Source of the DNA: Methanomassiliicoccaceae archaeon UBA370
GTDB lineage: Archaea; Thermoplasmatota; Thermoplasmata; Methanomassiliicoccales; Methanomethylophilaceae
Direction: 5' to 3'
Assembly: GCA_002505345.1 (NCBI GenBank)
Contig: DAUY01000010.1
Coordinates: 16,982-80,981, forward strand
Length of the DNA: 64,000 nt
Part shown: one piece after another, positions 7,340-15,495 of the stretch
Layout: every line of letters starts with the position of its first letter
Position numbering within the stretch: position 1 is the stretch's first letter
Program-made: the position numbers and the translations under genes
Notes under the pieces: model-generated
What the model was told of the DNA's origin: nothing
Databases searched by the model: none
Seen by the model: the letters and a program-made list of their open reading frames with translations, nothing else

Positions 7340-7912
7340 TTACTTTCTTCTGTAACGAGAAGCTATCCCGAGGAAATTACTGAACATTTCAGGCCCGTAC
7401 TGGGTGTTCTCCACCTCGGGATGGAACTGGACGCCGAATATCGGACGGTCCCTGCATCTCACGGCTTCGACCCTGCAACGCGCGGACGACGCGGTGACGT
7501 CGAAGCCTTCAGGAACGGTCTTCACTTCGTCGTTGTGGGATGCCCACACCTCGATCGTGGGGGGCATGCCCCGGAAAATATCGTCATGGGACTCGATGGT
7601 CAGCTCGACCGCCCCGTATTCGGGGTCGTCTCCGGGCCCCAGGGTACCTCCGAAATGCTCGGACAGGAACTGCATTCCCGCACATATCCCGAATATCGGG
7701 ACGTCCATCTCGAGATAGTCCGAATTCCGTCCCATCCTCTCCGCGTCGCTGGCGACGCTGGGGGCTCCGCCCGACAGAACCAGCGCGTCCGCGTCGGCGA
7801 TGTCTTCCGGAGGAGTGTCGTTCCTGACTATCCTTGCGTCCGCCATGTCCCTGAGGACACGCCATTCCCGGTGGGTCCACTGCCCTCCGTTGTCTATGAT
7901 ATAGACCTTCAC
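7340..7912 (-). CDS. guaAA: GMP synthase glutamine amidotransferase subunit
   Basis: Class I glutaminase that feeds ammonia to the PP-ATPase subunit for XMP to GMP. 190 residues; nucleophile C77 in GICAGM and the dyad H164/E166 in VQFHPEVE are intact. Archaea typically encode the two GMP synthase domains separately. A minus-strand TATA element (TTTTTATACG, about 7933-7943) lies about 25 bp upstream of the ATG, so this subunit has its own promoter despite following the synthetase subunit. Confidence 0.95.
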   Translation of the reverse strand: MKVYIIDNGGQWTHREWRVLRDMADARIVRNDTPPEDIADADALVLSGGAPSVASDAERMGRNSDYLEMDVPIFGICAGMQFLSEHFGGTLGPGDDPEYGAVELTIESHDDIFRGMPPTIEVWASHNDEVKTVPEGFDVTASSARCRVEAVRCRDRPIFGVQFHPEVENTQYGPEMFSNFLGIASRYRRK

Positions 7913-8021
7913 GTACGCCCATCCGCAGATAACGTATAAAAATCCGCACCCGCGCGGAATCGGGAACGGCCGTCCGGCGCCTGTCGACGGCCCGGCCGCT
8001 CCCTTTTGAAGTTTCGCCCGT

Positions 8022-8969
8022 TCACTCCCATTCGATGGTCGCCGGAGGCTTGTCTGTGATGTCGTACACCACGCGGTTCACCTCGTCCTTCATCCTGCTG
8101 GTTATGCGCTGGGAGATCGAGTTGAGGACCGAGAGGGGTATGTCGCTGTGGGCGGCCGTCATGCCGTCGATCGACTCCACCGCACGGACTGCGATCGTCC
8201 TGCCGTAAGCGCGCCTGTCCCCCTGAACGCCCACCGACCTGGCGGGAAGGAGCACGGCGAAGTACTGCCACGGAAGCTTCATCTTTTCGGCCTCCGCGGC
8301 CTTCCTTATCTCGTCCTCCACTATGAAGCAGGCCTCGCGGACGACGGCGATGTTCTCCGGCGTGACCTCGGCGAGGCATCTGACCGCGAGTCCGGGGCCG
8401 GGGAAGGGCTGCCTCTCGGAGGACTTGATGCCCAGCTTTCTCGCGACCTGCCTGACCTCGTCCTTGTAGAGGTCCCTGAGGGGCTCAACCAGAGTCATGT
8501 CCATGTCCTTCGGGAGACCTCCCACGTTGTGGTGGGACTTGATCGTGTCCCTGACGCCGTCGCCCGACTCTATCCAGTCCGGGGCGATCGTCCCCTGTAC
8601 CAGGTACTTGGCGCCGAACTCCTTCGCCTCCCTCTCGAAGATGCGGATGAACTTCTCGCCGATGACCTTTCTCTTATGCTCGGGTTCGGTTACCCCTTTC
8701 AGGGCCTCGAAGTACTCCTTCGAAGCGTCCACGGCCTTGAAGTTGATCCCCGTGTCGCGGAACATGGCCTCCACCTCTTCGACCTCGCCTTTGCGCATAA
8801 GTCCGGTGTCCACGAACACGGCGAGCAAACGGTCGCCGACGGCCCTCCCGGCTATCACTGCCGATACCGAGCTGTCGACTCCTCCCGAGCACGCTATGAT
8901 CGCTTTCCCTTTGGTCTTCTCTTTGACCGAGGCTACGGCCTCTTCAATGAACTTATCGGCATCAAACAC
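8022..8969 (-). CDS. guaAB: GMP synthase ATP-pyrophosphatase subunit
   Basis: Activates XMP with ATP and uses ammonia from GuaAA to make GMP. About 315 residues with the PP-loop SGGVDSS near residue 28-34, the usual GuaA C-terminal dimerisation region and ending KPPATIEWE. I place the start at GTG 8969, because GGAGGT is 8 bp upstream; a TTG at 8975 is only 2 bp from it. The gene overlaps the end of purE by 8 bp, linking two steps of purine synthesis. Confidence 0.94.
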   Translation of the reverse strand: MFDADKFIEEAVASVKEKTKGKAIIACSGGVDSSVSAVIAGRAVGDRLLAVFVDTGLMRKGEVEEVEAMFRDTGINFKAVDASKEYFEALKGVTEPEHKRKVIGEKFIRIFEREAKEFGAKYLVQGTIAPDWIESGDGVRDTIKSHHNVGGLPKDMDMTLVEPLRDLYKDEVRQVARKLGIKSSERQPFPGPGLAVRCLAEVTPENIAVVREACFIVEDEIRKAAEAEKMKLPWQYFAVLLPARSVGVQGDRRAYGRTIAVRAVESIDGMTAAHSDIPLSVLNSISQRITSRMKDEVNRVVYDITDKPPATIEWE

Positions 8970-9435
8970 CTGCAACTACCTCCTTTGAATCCTCGACTAC
9001 CTTCTCGGCCTGCCGTTCCCTGTACTCCAGGAGCGCGGCGGCAAGCCTCTCGTCGGAAACCGCCAGTATCTCTGCGGCCAGTATCGCCGCGTTGTCGCCG
9101 CGGTCGAGCCCCACCGCCGCCACGGGCACCCCGGCGGGCATCTGCACTATCGAGAGGACGGAATCCATGTTGAGCTTGCCGCTCACCGGCACGCCGATGA
9201 CCGGCTTCGTCGTGAAGGACGCTATGACGCCGGGCAGCGCGGCGGACAGCCCTGCTATCGCTATGAACACGCTGGCATCCGACCCCTCCACCAATTCCTC
9301 GACCCTCTTGGGGGTCCTGTGCGCCGAAGCCACGCTTATTTCGAAAGTGACGGAAAACTCTCTGAGAATGCTGATCGCCCTGTCTGCCACCGGGAGATCG
9401 CTTTTGCTCCCGAGGATGATGGATACTTTAGGCAT
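8962..9435 (-). CDS. purE: N5-CAIR mutase / AIR carboxylase
   Basis: Catalyses the carboxylation/rearrangement step to CAIR in purine synthesis. 157 residues starting MPKVSIILGSKSD; the GSKSD and SAHRTP signatures that bind substrate are present. The ATG at 9435 lies about 25 bp downstream of a minus-strand TATA element (CTTTTATCA, about 9451-9459), so the mRNA is likely leaderless. It overlaps guaAB. Confidence 0.95.
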   Translation of the reverse strand: MPKVSIILGSKSDLPVADRAISILREFSVTFEISVASAHRTPKRVEELVEGSDASVFIAIAGLSAALPGVIASFTTKPVIGVPVSGKLNMDSVLSIVQMPAGVPVAAVGLDRGDNAAILAAEILAVSDERLAAALLEYRERQAEKVVEDSKEVVAGV

Positions 9436-9514
9436 GACCACGGTCACATGATAAAAGAATAAAAACCCACCGAGAAGGCGGGTAAAAGATTTGAGATTCC
9501 CGGAATACCGGGGA

Positions 9515-9823
9515 TCAGCTCTTGAGAACTGCAACAAGGAATATGCCGACAGCGACCAAAGCTCCGATCAATACCGCGATCAGAGAGATGAGCGTGTTGT
9601 ACATAACGTCCCAGGCCGCCACGTCGCTGAAGAGCGCGATGTCGCTGTATCCGACAAGGTACGCCCACAGTACGAGGACGACCGCTCCGACCGCGAGCAT
9701 TATTGCGCCGTAGGTCCTGCTTTTACCGCTGCCGAAGTAGGCTGAGAAGATTCCTGCGATGAGCAGTACTATCGAAAATACGAACATCACTATCGTCAGG
9801 AAAGACATTAAGTCCCAAGTCAT
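9515..9823 (-). CDS. small multi-pass membrane protein, unknown
   Basis: 102 residues with three to four hydrophobic helices (about 8-30, 38-60 and 72-100) and few charged residues. The ATG follows GGAGGT at ideal spacing, in a leader that contains a small hairpin (9846-9864). I recognise no family. The downstream gene purE is separated by about 80 bp. Confidence 0.65.
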   Translation of the reverse strand: MTWDLMSFLTIVMFVFSIVLLIAGIFSAYFGSGKSRTYGAIMLAVGAVVLVLWAYLVGYSDIALFSDVAAWDVMYNTLISLIAVLIGALVAVGIFLVAVLKS

Positions 9824-10133
9824 TTGTTACCTCCATTGATTACTAGATTCGCCAGTGGCGTATCAATTGGGCACGCATACACCCTATTTGTTATTAAACT
9901 TTTCACGTAACGTCAGCAGAATGCACGATGCCAAATGACGGGGTCGAACTCCTTTTCGGACGTCTTTTAGCATGGATGAATCATCCGTCCGTGTGTTCTT
10001 TTTAGATACTATGAGTTTGAGCGGAAATATGCGCAAACTCTTAAAGATAATAAAGAAAACCCAAATGTTTAAATAGAGAACTGATATAGAGTGTGATACT
10101 TGACAACCGACTGCCAAGACGGGAAGATTACAC
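9824..10133. other. divergent intergenic region with hairpins
   Basis: Holds the leader of the membrane-protein gene (minus) and the promoter of gar1-tfb (plus, GTTTAAATAG at 10067-10076). Two inverted repeats stand out: GAT-T-CGCC-AGT-GGCG-T-ATC at 9846-9864 and GAGTTTG...CAAACTC at 10013-10040 with a 14-nt loop. No open frame of coding character is seen in between; a small RNA is possible, but no C/D or H/ACA signature is convincing. Confidence 0.45.
10067..10076 (+). promoter_or_regulatory. TATA box of gar1-tfb
   Basis: GTTTAAATAG, preceded by the purine-rich stretch AAAACCCAAAT that could serve as BRE, predicts a start near 10100 and a leader of about 30 nt ahead of gar1. Confidence 0.55.
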
Positions 10134-10391
10134 ATGGATTTTTTGGGGACTGTTGCAGAAATCACTTCTGACGGCAGAGCGGTGGTTTCGGCCTCCGCGT
10201 CTCCGGAAACGGGAGATTCGGTTTTCGACTCCCGCAGACGCAGGATCGGTAAGGTGGTTCGTATGTTCGGACCGGTGGACGGACCTTATGTGTCCGTCGA
10301 GCTCGAGGGCGTGGAACCTTCGGAGCTGGCAGGTGCGGACCTATACACCCAAGGGGTGAAACAAAATGGCAAAGTCAAAAGAAGGCACTGA
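10134..10391 (+). CDS. gar1: H/ACA RNP protein Gar1
   Basis: Component of H/ACA ribonucleoproteins that pseudouridylate rRNA. 85 residues; the beta-barrel pattern GTVAEIT...VFDSRRRRIGKVVRMFGPVDGPYVSV is typical of archaeal Gar1. It overlaps the start of tfb by 26 bp; the gar1-tfb pair is conserved in many archaea. Confidence 0.9.
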   Translation: MDFLGTVAEITSDGRAVVSASASPETGDSVFDSRRRRIGKVVRMFGPVDGPYVSVELEGVEPSELAGADLYTQGVKQNGKVKRRH

Positions 10392-11298
10392 AGAGATAGA
10401 GGTCTGTCCGGAATGCGGCAGCCATCACCTTGTGAGGGATTACGAGCGCGGTGAGCTGATATGCGAGGACTGCGGACTGGTCCTTGACGACCAGTTCATC
10501 GACCAGGGACCTGAGTGGAGGGCCTTCGACGTCGAGCAGGGCGAGAAGAGAGCACGTACCGGCGCCCCGATGACTTACACTATACACGACAAGGGCCTCT
10601 CGACCGAGATCTCCTGGAAGAACAAGGACAGCTACGGCAAGAGCATACCCACCAGGAACCGCGCCCAGCTCTACAGGCTCAGGAAGTGGCAGAGGAGGAT
10701 ACGCGTATCCAACGCCACCGAGAGGAACCTTGCGTTCGCGCTGTCGGAACTGGACAGGATGGCCTCCGCCATGGGGCTTCCGCGCAACGTCAGAGAGACC
10801 GCGGCGATGATCTACAGGAAGGCCGTCAACAAGAACCTCATCAGGGGCCGCTCCATCGAAGGAGTGGTCGCGGCATCGCTGTACGCGGCGTGCAGGCAGT
10901 GCGGCGTCCCGAGGACCCTCGACGAGGTGGCCGGAGCGAGCCGCGTCGGAAGGAAGGAGATCGGACGCACCTACCGTTTCATGACCCGCGAGCTCAAGCT
11001 GAAGCTCATGCCCACCAAGCCCCAGGACTACGTGCAGAGGTTCTGCTCGGAGCTCAAGCTCAGCGGAGAGGTGCAGAGCAAGGCCGCAGAGATACTAAAG
11101 GACGCCTCCGAGAAGGAGCTCACGTCCGGACGCGGACCCACGGGGGTCGCGGCCGCGGCCATATACATCTCTTCGATCCTGTGCAACGAACGCAGGACCC
11201 AGCGCGAGGTCGCAGACGTCGCCGGCGTGACCGAGGTCACGATCAGGAACAGGTACAAGGAGCTGACGGAAAAACTCGGGATAGTCATCCAGCTCTGA
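10366..11298 (+). CDS. tfb: transcription initiation factor TFB
   Basis: Archaeal TFIIB homologue that binds the TBP-TATA complex and BRE and recruits RNA polymerase. 310 residues: zinc ribbon about 15-37 (CPECG...CEDCG), B-reader/linker, then two cyclin-like repeats (about 110-195 and 205-295) with the recognition helix VTIRNRYKEL near the end. Complete and of normal length. Starts within the end of gar1, so translation is coupled. Confidence 0.97.
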   Translation: MAKSKEGTEEIEVCPECGSHHLVRDYERGELICEDCGLVLDDQFIDQGPEWRAFDVEQGEKRARTGAPMTYTIHDKGLSTEISWKNKDSYGKSIPTRNRAQLYRLRKWQRRIRVSNATERNLAFALSELDRMASAMGLPRNVRETAAMIYRKAVNKNLIRGRSIEGVVAASLYAACRQCGVPRTLDEVAGASRVGRKEIGRTYRFMTRELKLKLMPTKPQDYVQRFCSELKLSGEVQSKAAEILKDASEKELTSGRGPTGVAAAAIYISSILCNERRTQREVADVAGVTEVTIRNRYKELTEKLGIVIQL

Positions 11299-11307
11299 GG
11301 GCGTTTA

Positions 11308-12311
11308 ATGAACGGCACCTCAGGCAACGACTACTCCATGATGGGGTATTCGACCAACAACATAGGGGACGACATACAGAGCGTCGCGGCATCCAGGTTC
11401 CTCCCGAAGGTGGACAGGTTCGTCAACCGGGAGAGCATGTGGCGGTACGACGGCCCTAAGACCAAGATGATAATGAACGCGTCTACATGGACACGTCGAA
11501 GCATTTCCCTCCCTCGGTGGGCATAGACCCTCTGCTGGTATCGATGCACGTCACTCCGGTATGGCGCGAGGGGTTCATGAGGCGGGGGAAGGAATATCTC
11601 CTGGAGCATGGACCAGTGGGATGCAGGGACCACAGCACCTTGAAGTACATGCAGGACAACGACGTGCCGGCATACTTCTCCGGCTGTCTGACCCTTACGC
11701 TGCTCCCCAACCCGGCGATCGAGAGGCAGGACTACATCCTGGCCGTTGACCTCCCCAAGAAGACCGTGGCGGCCATGAGGGAAATAACCGACCGGCCGAT
11801 ATTCGAGCTGTCCCACGAATTCTGGGAATCTTACGACATGGATGTGAGGAACCATTTCGCCAAGTCGTTCCTGTACCTCTACGGCTCCGCCCACTGCGTT
11901 GTCACGAGGAGGATGCACGCCGCCCTGCCTTCGCTCTCCATGGGGACGCCGGTGGCGCTCCTCGACCTGGACCTTGAAAGTTTCCCCGGAAGGTTCAACG
12001 GACTGAAGGAGCTCGTCCACTGCATGACGCAGGAGAAGTTCTTGGAAGGCGGATACGACATAGATTCCCCACCCGAGAACCCCGACAGGCACCTGGAGAT
12101 CAGAAAGGCGTTGGAGAAGACCTGTATCGACTTCACAGGCCACGACAACGGGAGCGTCATCGAGCCCGTGAGCCTGCCCGAGGTCCTGGGCCTGGTCGGA
12201 TGCACCGAGAAGGACCGTATCAAGCAGTTCCATTCGATATGGAAACTCGAGACTGCAAGGCTCGTCTACTCGCGGTTCTTCAAGAAGAGAAGGCCGGAAG
12301 ACATCGAATGA
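11308..12311 (+). pseudogene. polysaccharide pyruvyl transferase family, frameshifted
   Basis: Two overlapping frames together encode one protein of about 334 residues. The first part (11308 to about 11480) reads YSTNNIGDDIQSVAASRFLP...TKMIMNA; the second frame resumes with YMDTSKHFPPSVGIDPLLV and continues to GPVGCRD and AYFSGCLTLTL, all in the order seen in polysaccharide pyruvyl transferase-family proteins. The join at about 11481-11484 appears to lack one base, where a Trp codon would be expected. Either a recent loss of function or a sequencing/assembly error. If translated from the internal ATG at 11487 it would be a 274-residue fragment without its N-terminal motif. Starts 9 bp after tfb. 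Confidence 0.75.
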
Positions 12312-12312
12312 T

Positions 12313-13362
12313 TCAGGGTCTGAACCATTTGAATTCCAGGTACTCCGTCCCGTCGCTTATACGGCAGAAGAGAATGTCTTTCTTGACGCCTCCCGACAGC
12401 CTCACGGTCCTGGATATCTCCGGCCACATCGCGGTGTCCGACGCCGGGACGGCGTGGACGAGGTAACGGGCGTGGCATTCGTCCGGCGACCCCTCGTAAA
12501 CTCTGAAATGCGTGCCGTACTTGAAGCCGGTCTTTACGACGAGCCCGCGGGACCTCAGGTCGTAGTAAGCTGAAATCCGCAGATCGAAATCGCTCTGGGT
12601 CTCCGCACCGAACCTCTTGAGGTCCCCGTGGCCGACGGACTTCCCGTCGTTACCGATGACTTTCAGCATTCCTTTTTCGGAGAGGAAGCAACTCTCTATC
12701 AGCGATAGCTGAAGCGCACCGCCGATGTCCTTTCCGAAGAAACCCGCCTCTTTCAGCCTCCCATAGTCCTCGGGGTCGAAGACGAACACCCGGTCGCTGA
12801 TGAGCACCCCCTCGACGATCTTCCCCGACCGGCAGGCGGGGACGGACCCCCTGGGGTCCCTCATGGACATCTTGTAGTAGGTCACGTCGCCTTCTTCGTC
12901 CGCCACCCCGTAGAGGAGCTCGCGGCCCCTGCCTTCCGTGTGGGTGATCTCGGCGGAAAAGTCGCTGATATCCAGAACCGTGCGCTCGGAGACCGCTCTG
13001 ACCATGTACTCCGGGCGGGAGTTGCTCATCGTCTTTCCGCGGGGGAACACCGACAGGTCGAAACCGCCGGTCTCTGTCTTGACCACGAAGCCCCGGGACC
13101 TCATGTCCCTGTAGACAAGGTACTTGACGTCGAATCCCTCGTTCTGCCTCGAGGCCTGGGCGAACAGCTCGTCGAACCCCACCCTTCTGCCTTCGCTCTC
13201 CACGAGGAGACGGTTGCTCTCCGCCAGGTAGACCGCCTCGGTGAGGTCGAGCTCCAGGCCGCCGCCGCTCAGGGGATAGCCGTAGTTGCCTTTGCTGTAA
13301 AGCTGGCTGCCCTCCCTCTGGTCGGAGACTATTACAGAGTCCCCCTTCAGTTCGCCCGGCAT
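12313..13362 (-). CDS. endA: tRNA-splicing endonuclease, fused-repeat type
   Basis: Cuts the bulge-helix-bulge at tRNA intron borders. 349 residues comprising two related halves; the C-terminal half carries the catalytic set, Tyr near 289 (HFRVYEG), His near 297 (CHARYLVHAV) and Lys near 327 (GGVKKDIL). The N-terminal half keeps the fold (MVRAV...RTVLDISD) without the full set, as expected for the alpha2 type with duplicated units, also seen in Archaeoglobus and Thermoplasma. ATAAATAC about 25 bp upstream on the minus strand suggests a leaderless mRNA. Confidence 0.93.
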   Translation of the reverse strand: MPGELKGDSVIVSDQREGSQLYSKGNYGYPLSGGGLELDLTEAVYLAESNRLLVESEGRRVGFDELFAQASRQNEGFDVKYLVYRDMRSRGFVVKTETGGFDLSVFPRGKTMSNSRPEYMVRAVSERTVLDISDFSAEITHTEGRGRELLYGVADEEGDVTYYKMSMRDPRGSVPACRSGKIVEGVLISDRVFVFDPEDYGRLKEAGFFGKDIGGALQLSLIESCFLSEKGMLKVIGNDGKSVGHGDLKRFGAETQSDFDLRISAYYDLRSRGLVVKTGFKYGTHFRVYEGSPDECHARYLVHAVPASDTAMWPEISRTVRLSGGVKKDILFCRISDGTEYLEFKWFRP

Positions 13363-13429
13363 ATCGGTTTGTACCGAGCGGGCGTATTTATTGATATCTG
13401 AAAAATAAGGAAAATGTTTTTTGAAAGGT

Positions 13430-14752
13430 TTAGTTGGCCGACGACCTCATGCTGCCGTCCAGGTACTCCGAGTACCCCTTCAGGTCCAGCAGGCCGTGGC
13501 CCGAGAGGCAGAACACTATGGTCTTCTCCTCCCCGGTCTTGCGGCATCTGACCGCCTCGTCGATGGCCGCCTTGATCGCATGCGTGGACTCCGGCGCAGG
13601 AACAATGCCCTCGGTCTTTACGAACATCGCCCCTGCCTCGAAGGTCTCGAGCTGGTCGTAGGCGACCGCCCTCGCGATGCCCTGGTTCACCGCGGCCGAT
13701 ACGAGGGGGGACATGCCGTGGTACCTCAGGCCGCCCGCGTGCACGGACGACGGCACGTAATCGTGCCCCATGGTGTACATCATCAGCAGAGGCGTGTACC
13801 CGCCGGTGTCCCCCAGGTCATACCTGAAATCCCCCTCCGTCATGCTGGGTGCGGCCTTGGACTCGGCGGCTACGAACTCGCATTCCGTGCGGCCTTTGAT
13901 CTTCTCGCCCATCATGGGGAAGCAGAACCCTCCGAAGTTCGAACCTCCGCCGGCACATGCTATCATCATGTCCGGCTCTATCTCCGCTTTCTTCATCTGC
14001 TCCATGGCCTCGAGCCCTATCACGGTCTGGTGGAGCATGACGTGGTTAAGCACGCTTCCCAGAGAGTAGCATGTGCCGGGGTCCTTCGATGCCACCTCGC
14101 AGGCCTCGGTTATCGCCACTCCGAGCGATCCGACGGTCCCCGGGTGCTCCTTGAGATACTTCTTGCCGAACTCCGTGTGCGCCGACGGCGACGGGTAGAT
14201 CGTTCCCCCGTAGAGTTCGATGAGCGACTTCCTGGTCGGCTTCTGGTCGTAGCTTCCGCGGACCATGAACACCGTGGTCTTGATATCGAAAAGGTTGGAC
14301 ACCGCCGCAAGGGCCGTCCCCCACTGCCCCGCTCCCGTCTCCGTAGTTAGCGTGTGTATACCGGCCTCCGCGTTGTAGTATGCCTGTGCCAGCGCGGTGT
14401 TCCCCTTATGGCTTCCGAGGGGGCTCAGGTCCTCTCTCTTGAAGTATATCTTCGCCGGGGTCTTGAGATACTTCTCAAGGCGGTACGCCCTCTGAAGCGG
14501 AGAGGGGCGGTTGAGGTACACCAGGTTGTCCCTGACCTCCTCGGGGATGTCGATGTACCGTTCAAGAGACATCTCCTGTTCCAGGATCTCCCTGCAGAAA
14601 AGGGAGCCCAGCTCCTCGGGTCCTGCGGGTTTTCCCGTTTTGGGGTTGATCGGCGGTTCCAGCGGTTTCGGCAGGTCTGCGGCCAGGTTATACCATTTTT
14701 TCGGAATGTCTTCGACATCGAGAGTTGTTCTTATGTCCTTAGGTAGCGACAT
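13430..14752 (-). CDS. trpB2: tryptophan synthase beta chain, TrpB2 type
   Basis: PLP enzyme converting indole and serine to tryptophan. 440 residues, the length of the TrpB2 class, with an N-terminal extension before the catalytic Lys (K116 in GSHKGNTA) and the phosphate loop CAGGGSNF. TrpB2 proteins do not bind TrpA as TrpB1 does, and no trpA is nearby; salvage of free indole is the suggested role. The upstream region has a TATA element and two TGTACA boxes, which in Methanothermobacter are TrpY sites controlling trpB2. Confidence 0.93.
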   Translation of the reverse strand: MSLPKDIRTTLDVEDIPKKWYNLAADLPKPLEPPINPKTGKPAGPEELGSLFCREILEQEMSLERYIDIPEEVRDNLVYLNRPSPLQRAYRLEKYLKTPAKIYFKREDLSPLGSHKGNTALAQAYYNAEAGIHTLTTETGAGQWGTALAAVSNLFDIKTTVFMVRGSYDQKPTRKSLIELYGGTIYPSPSAHTEFGKKYLKEHPGTVGSLGVAITEACEVASKDPGTCYSLGSVLNHVMLHQTVIGLEAMEQMKKAEIEPDMMIACAGGGSNFGGFCFPMMGEKIKGRTECEFVAAESKAAPSMTEGDFRYDLGDTGGYTPLLMMYTMGHDYVPSSVHAGGLRYHGMSPLVSAAVNQGIARAVAYDQLETFEAGAMFVKTEGIVPAPESTHAIKAAIDEAVRCRKTGEEKTIVFCLSGHGLLDLKGYSEYLDGSMRSSAN

Positions 14753-14772
14753 AAAAGTATTATCATGTTCAA

Positions 14773-14782
14773 CATATATATC
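14773..14782 (-). promoter_or_regulatory. TATA box of trpB2
   Basis: Minus-strand GATATATATG lies about 21-30 bp before the trpB2 ATG at 14752, so the transcript is probably leaderless. The nearer TGTACA box starts 5 bp upstream of it. Confidence 0.65.
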
Positions 14783-14785
14783 ATT

Positions 14786-14815
14786 ATGTACATTGATGAA
14801 TACTAATGTACATTA
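14786..14815 (-). promoter_or_regulatory. two TRP-box-like operators (TGTACA) upstream of trpB2
   Basis: TGTACA occurs at 14787-14792 and 14807-14812, exactly 20 bp apart centre to centre, i.e. on the same DNA face. The second is embedded in the perfect 12-bp palindrome TAATGTACATTA. TGTACA is the published consensus TRP box bound by TrpY of Methanothermobacter, which represses trpB2 there. No trpY candidate lies in the window; regulation is inferred from site and position. Confidence 0.6.
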
Positions 14816-14886
14816 TTTAAATGATTAACGTGATTTCCAAAACGATCTGGCGGTACAATACGGAAACGACCCTGTGATGGTCCCGG

Positions 14887-15495
14887 TCAAATGTCCAGAA
14901 TGTCCCCGACGAGAAAATGCAGGGCGCTGCTCGGGTACTTGTCCAGGCAGTCCCTGTTCCTCTCTTCGCGGGTGCATATCTTCATTCCAGAACGGCGAAT
15001 CGCTTCAAGGACCATTTTGTCATTGATTTTTTCATTGATTTTCCCGGATTTTTCATACTTGCGACCCATCGCTTCGGTCAAAGCATCTTCAAGTGTTTCC
15101 TGGGTGCAGTTTCCGTCGACCCCTCTGAAATGCATTAGCAACCAACATTCAAAGGATGGATTGGATATGTACATCTCGGCCTCGGCTCGCGTGCAAATTT
15201 TTTCCGAACTAAATATTTTGTCACGCGGGTTTTGGTCTACATCGTAAACAACCGCGCACCTGTCCCCATTGTTCTTGGAGATGCCGTATTCTACACACTT
15301 TTTTACGGATGCCTCTGCGATACTGACGGCATCGTGCCTACTGGATTGAACGGGTATTACCTTAAGTTTTGAATTTCGTCCTATAAACCTTCGAAAATAA
15401 TTTTTCTCTGACGTGCCCTCGACCATTATCAGAAACTTTTTGCTTATCTCCCTTGTTCCCCTTGACCTGGGACTTATGGTTCTTTGCTTTCCCAT
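14887..15495 (-). CDS. RloB-like TOPRIM-fold protein
   Basis: 202 residues with a RloB/TOPRIM arrangement: E26 in LIMVEGTSEKNYF, D85-x-D87 in VVYDVDQNP, and the conserved NPSFECWLLMHF segment. In TOPRIM nucleases these acidic residues bind metal. It overlaps the end of the AAA ATPase gene by 22 bp, the two-gene layout seen with RloA/RloB and comparable to AAA-plus-TOPRIM abortive-infection systems such as PARIS. AT-richer codon use than its neighbours suggests transfer. Predicted effector of a defence module; activity not shown. Confidence 0.75.
   Translation of the reverse strand: MGKQRTISPRSRGTREISKKFLIMVEGTSEKNYFRRFIGRNSKLKVIPVQSSRHDAVSIAEASVKKCVEYGISKNNGDRCAVVYDVDQNPRDKIFSSEKICTRAEAEMYISNPSFECWLLMHFRGVDGNCTQETLEDALTEAMGRKYEKSGKINEKINDKMVLEAIRRSGMKICTREERNRDCLDKYPSSALHFLVGDILDI

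Noticed and set aside
9884..10165. 93-residue minus-strand frame upstream of gar1
   Set aside because: Crosses the gar1 promoter and start, with no ribosome site and no recognisable features.
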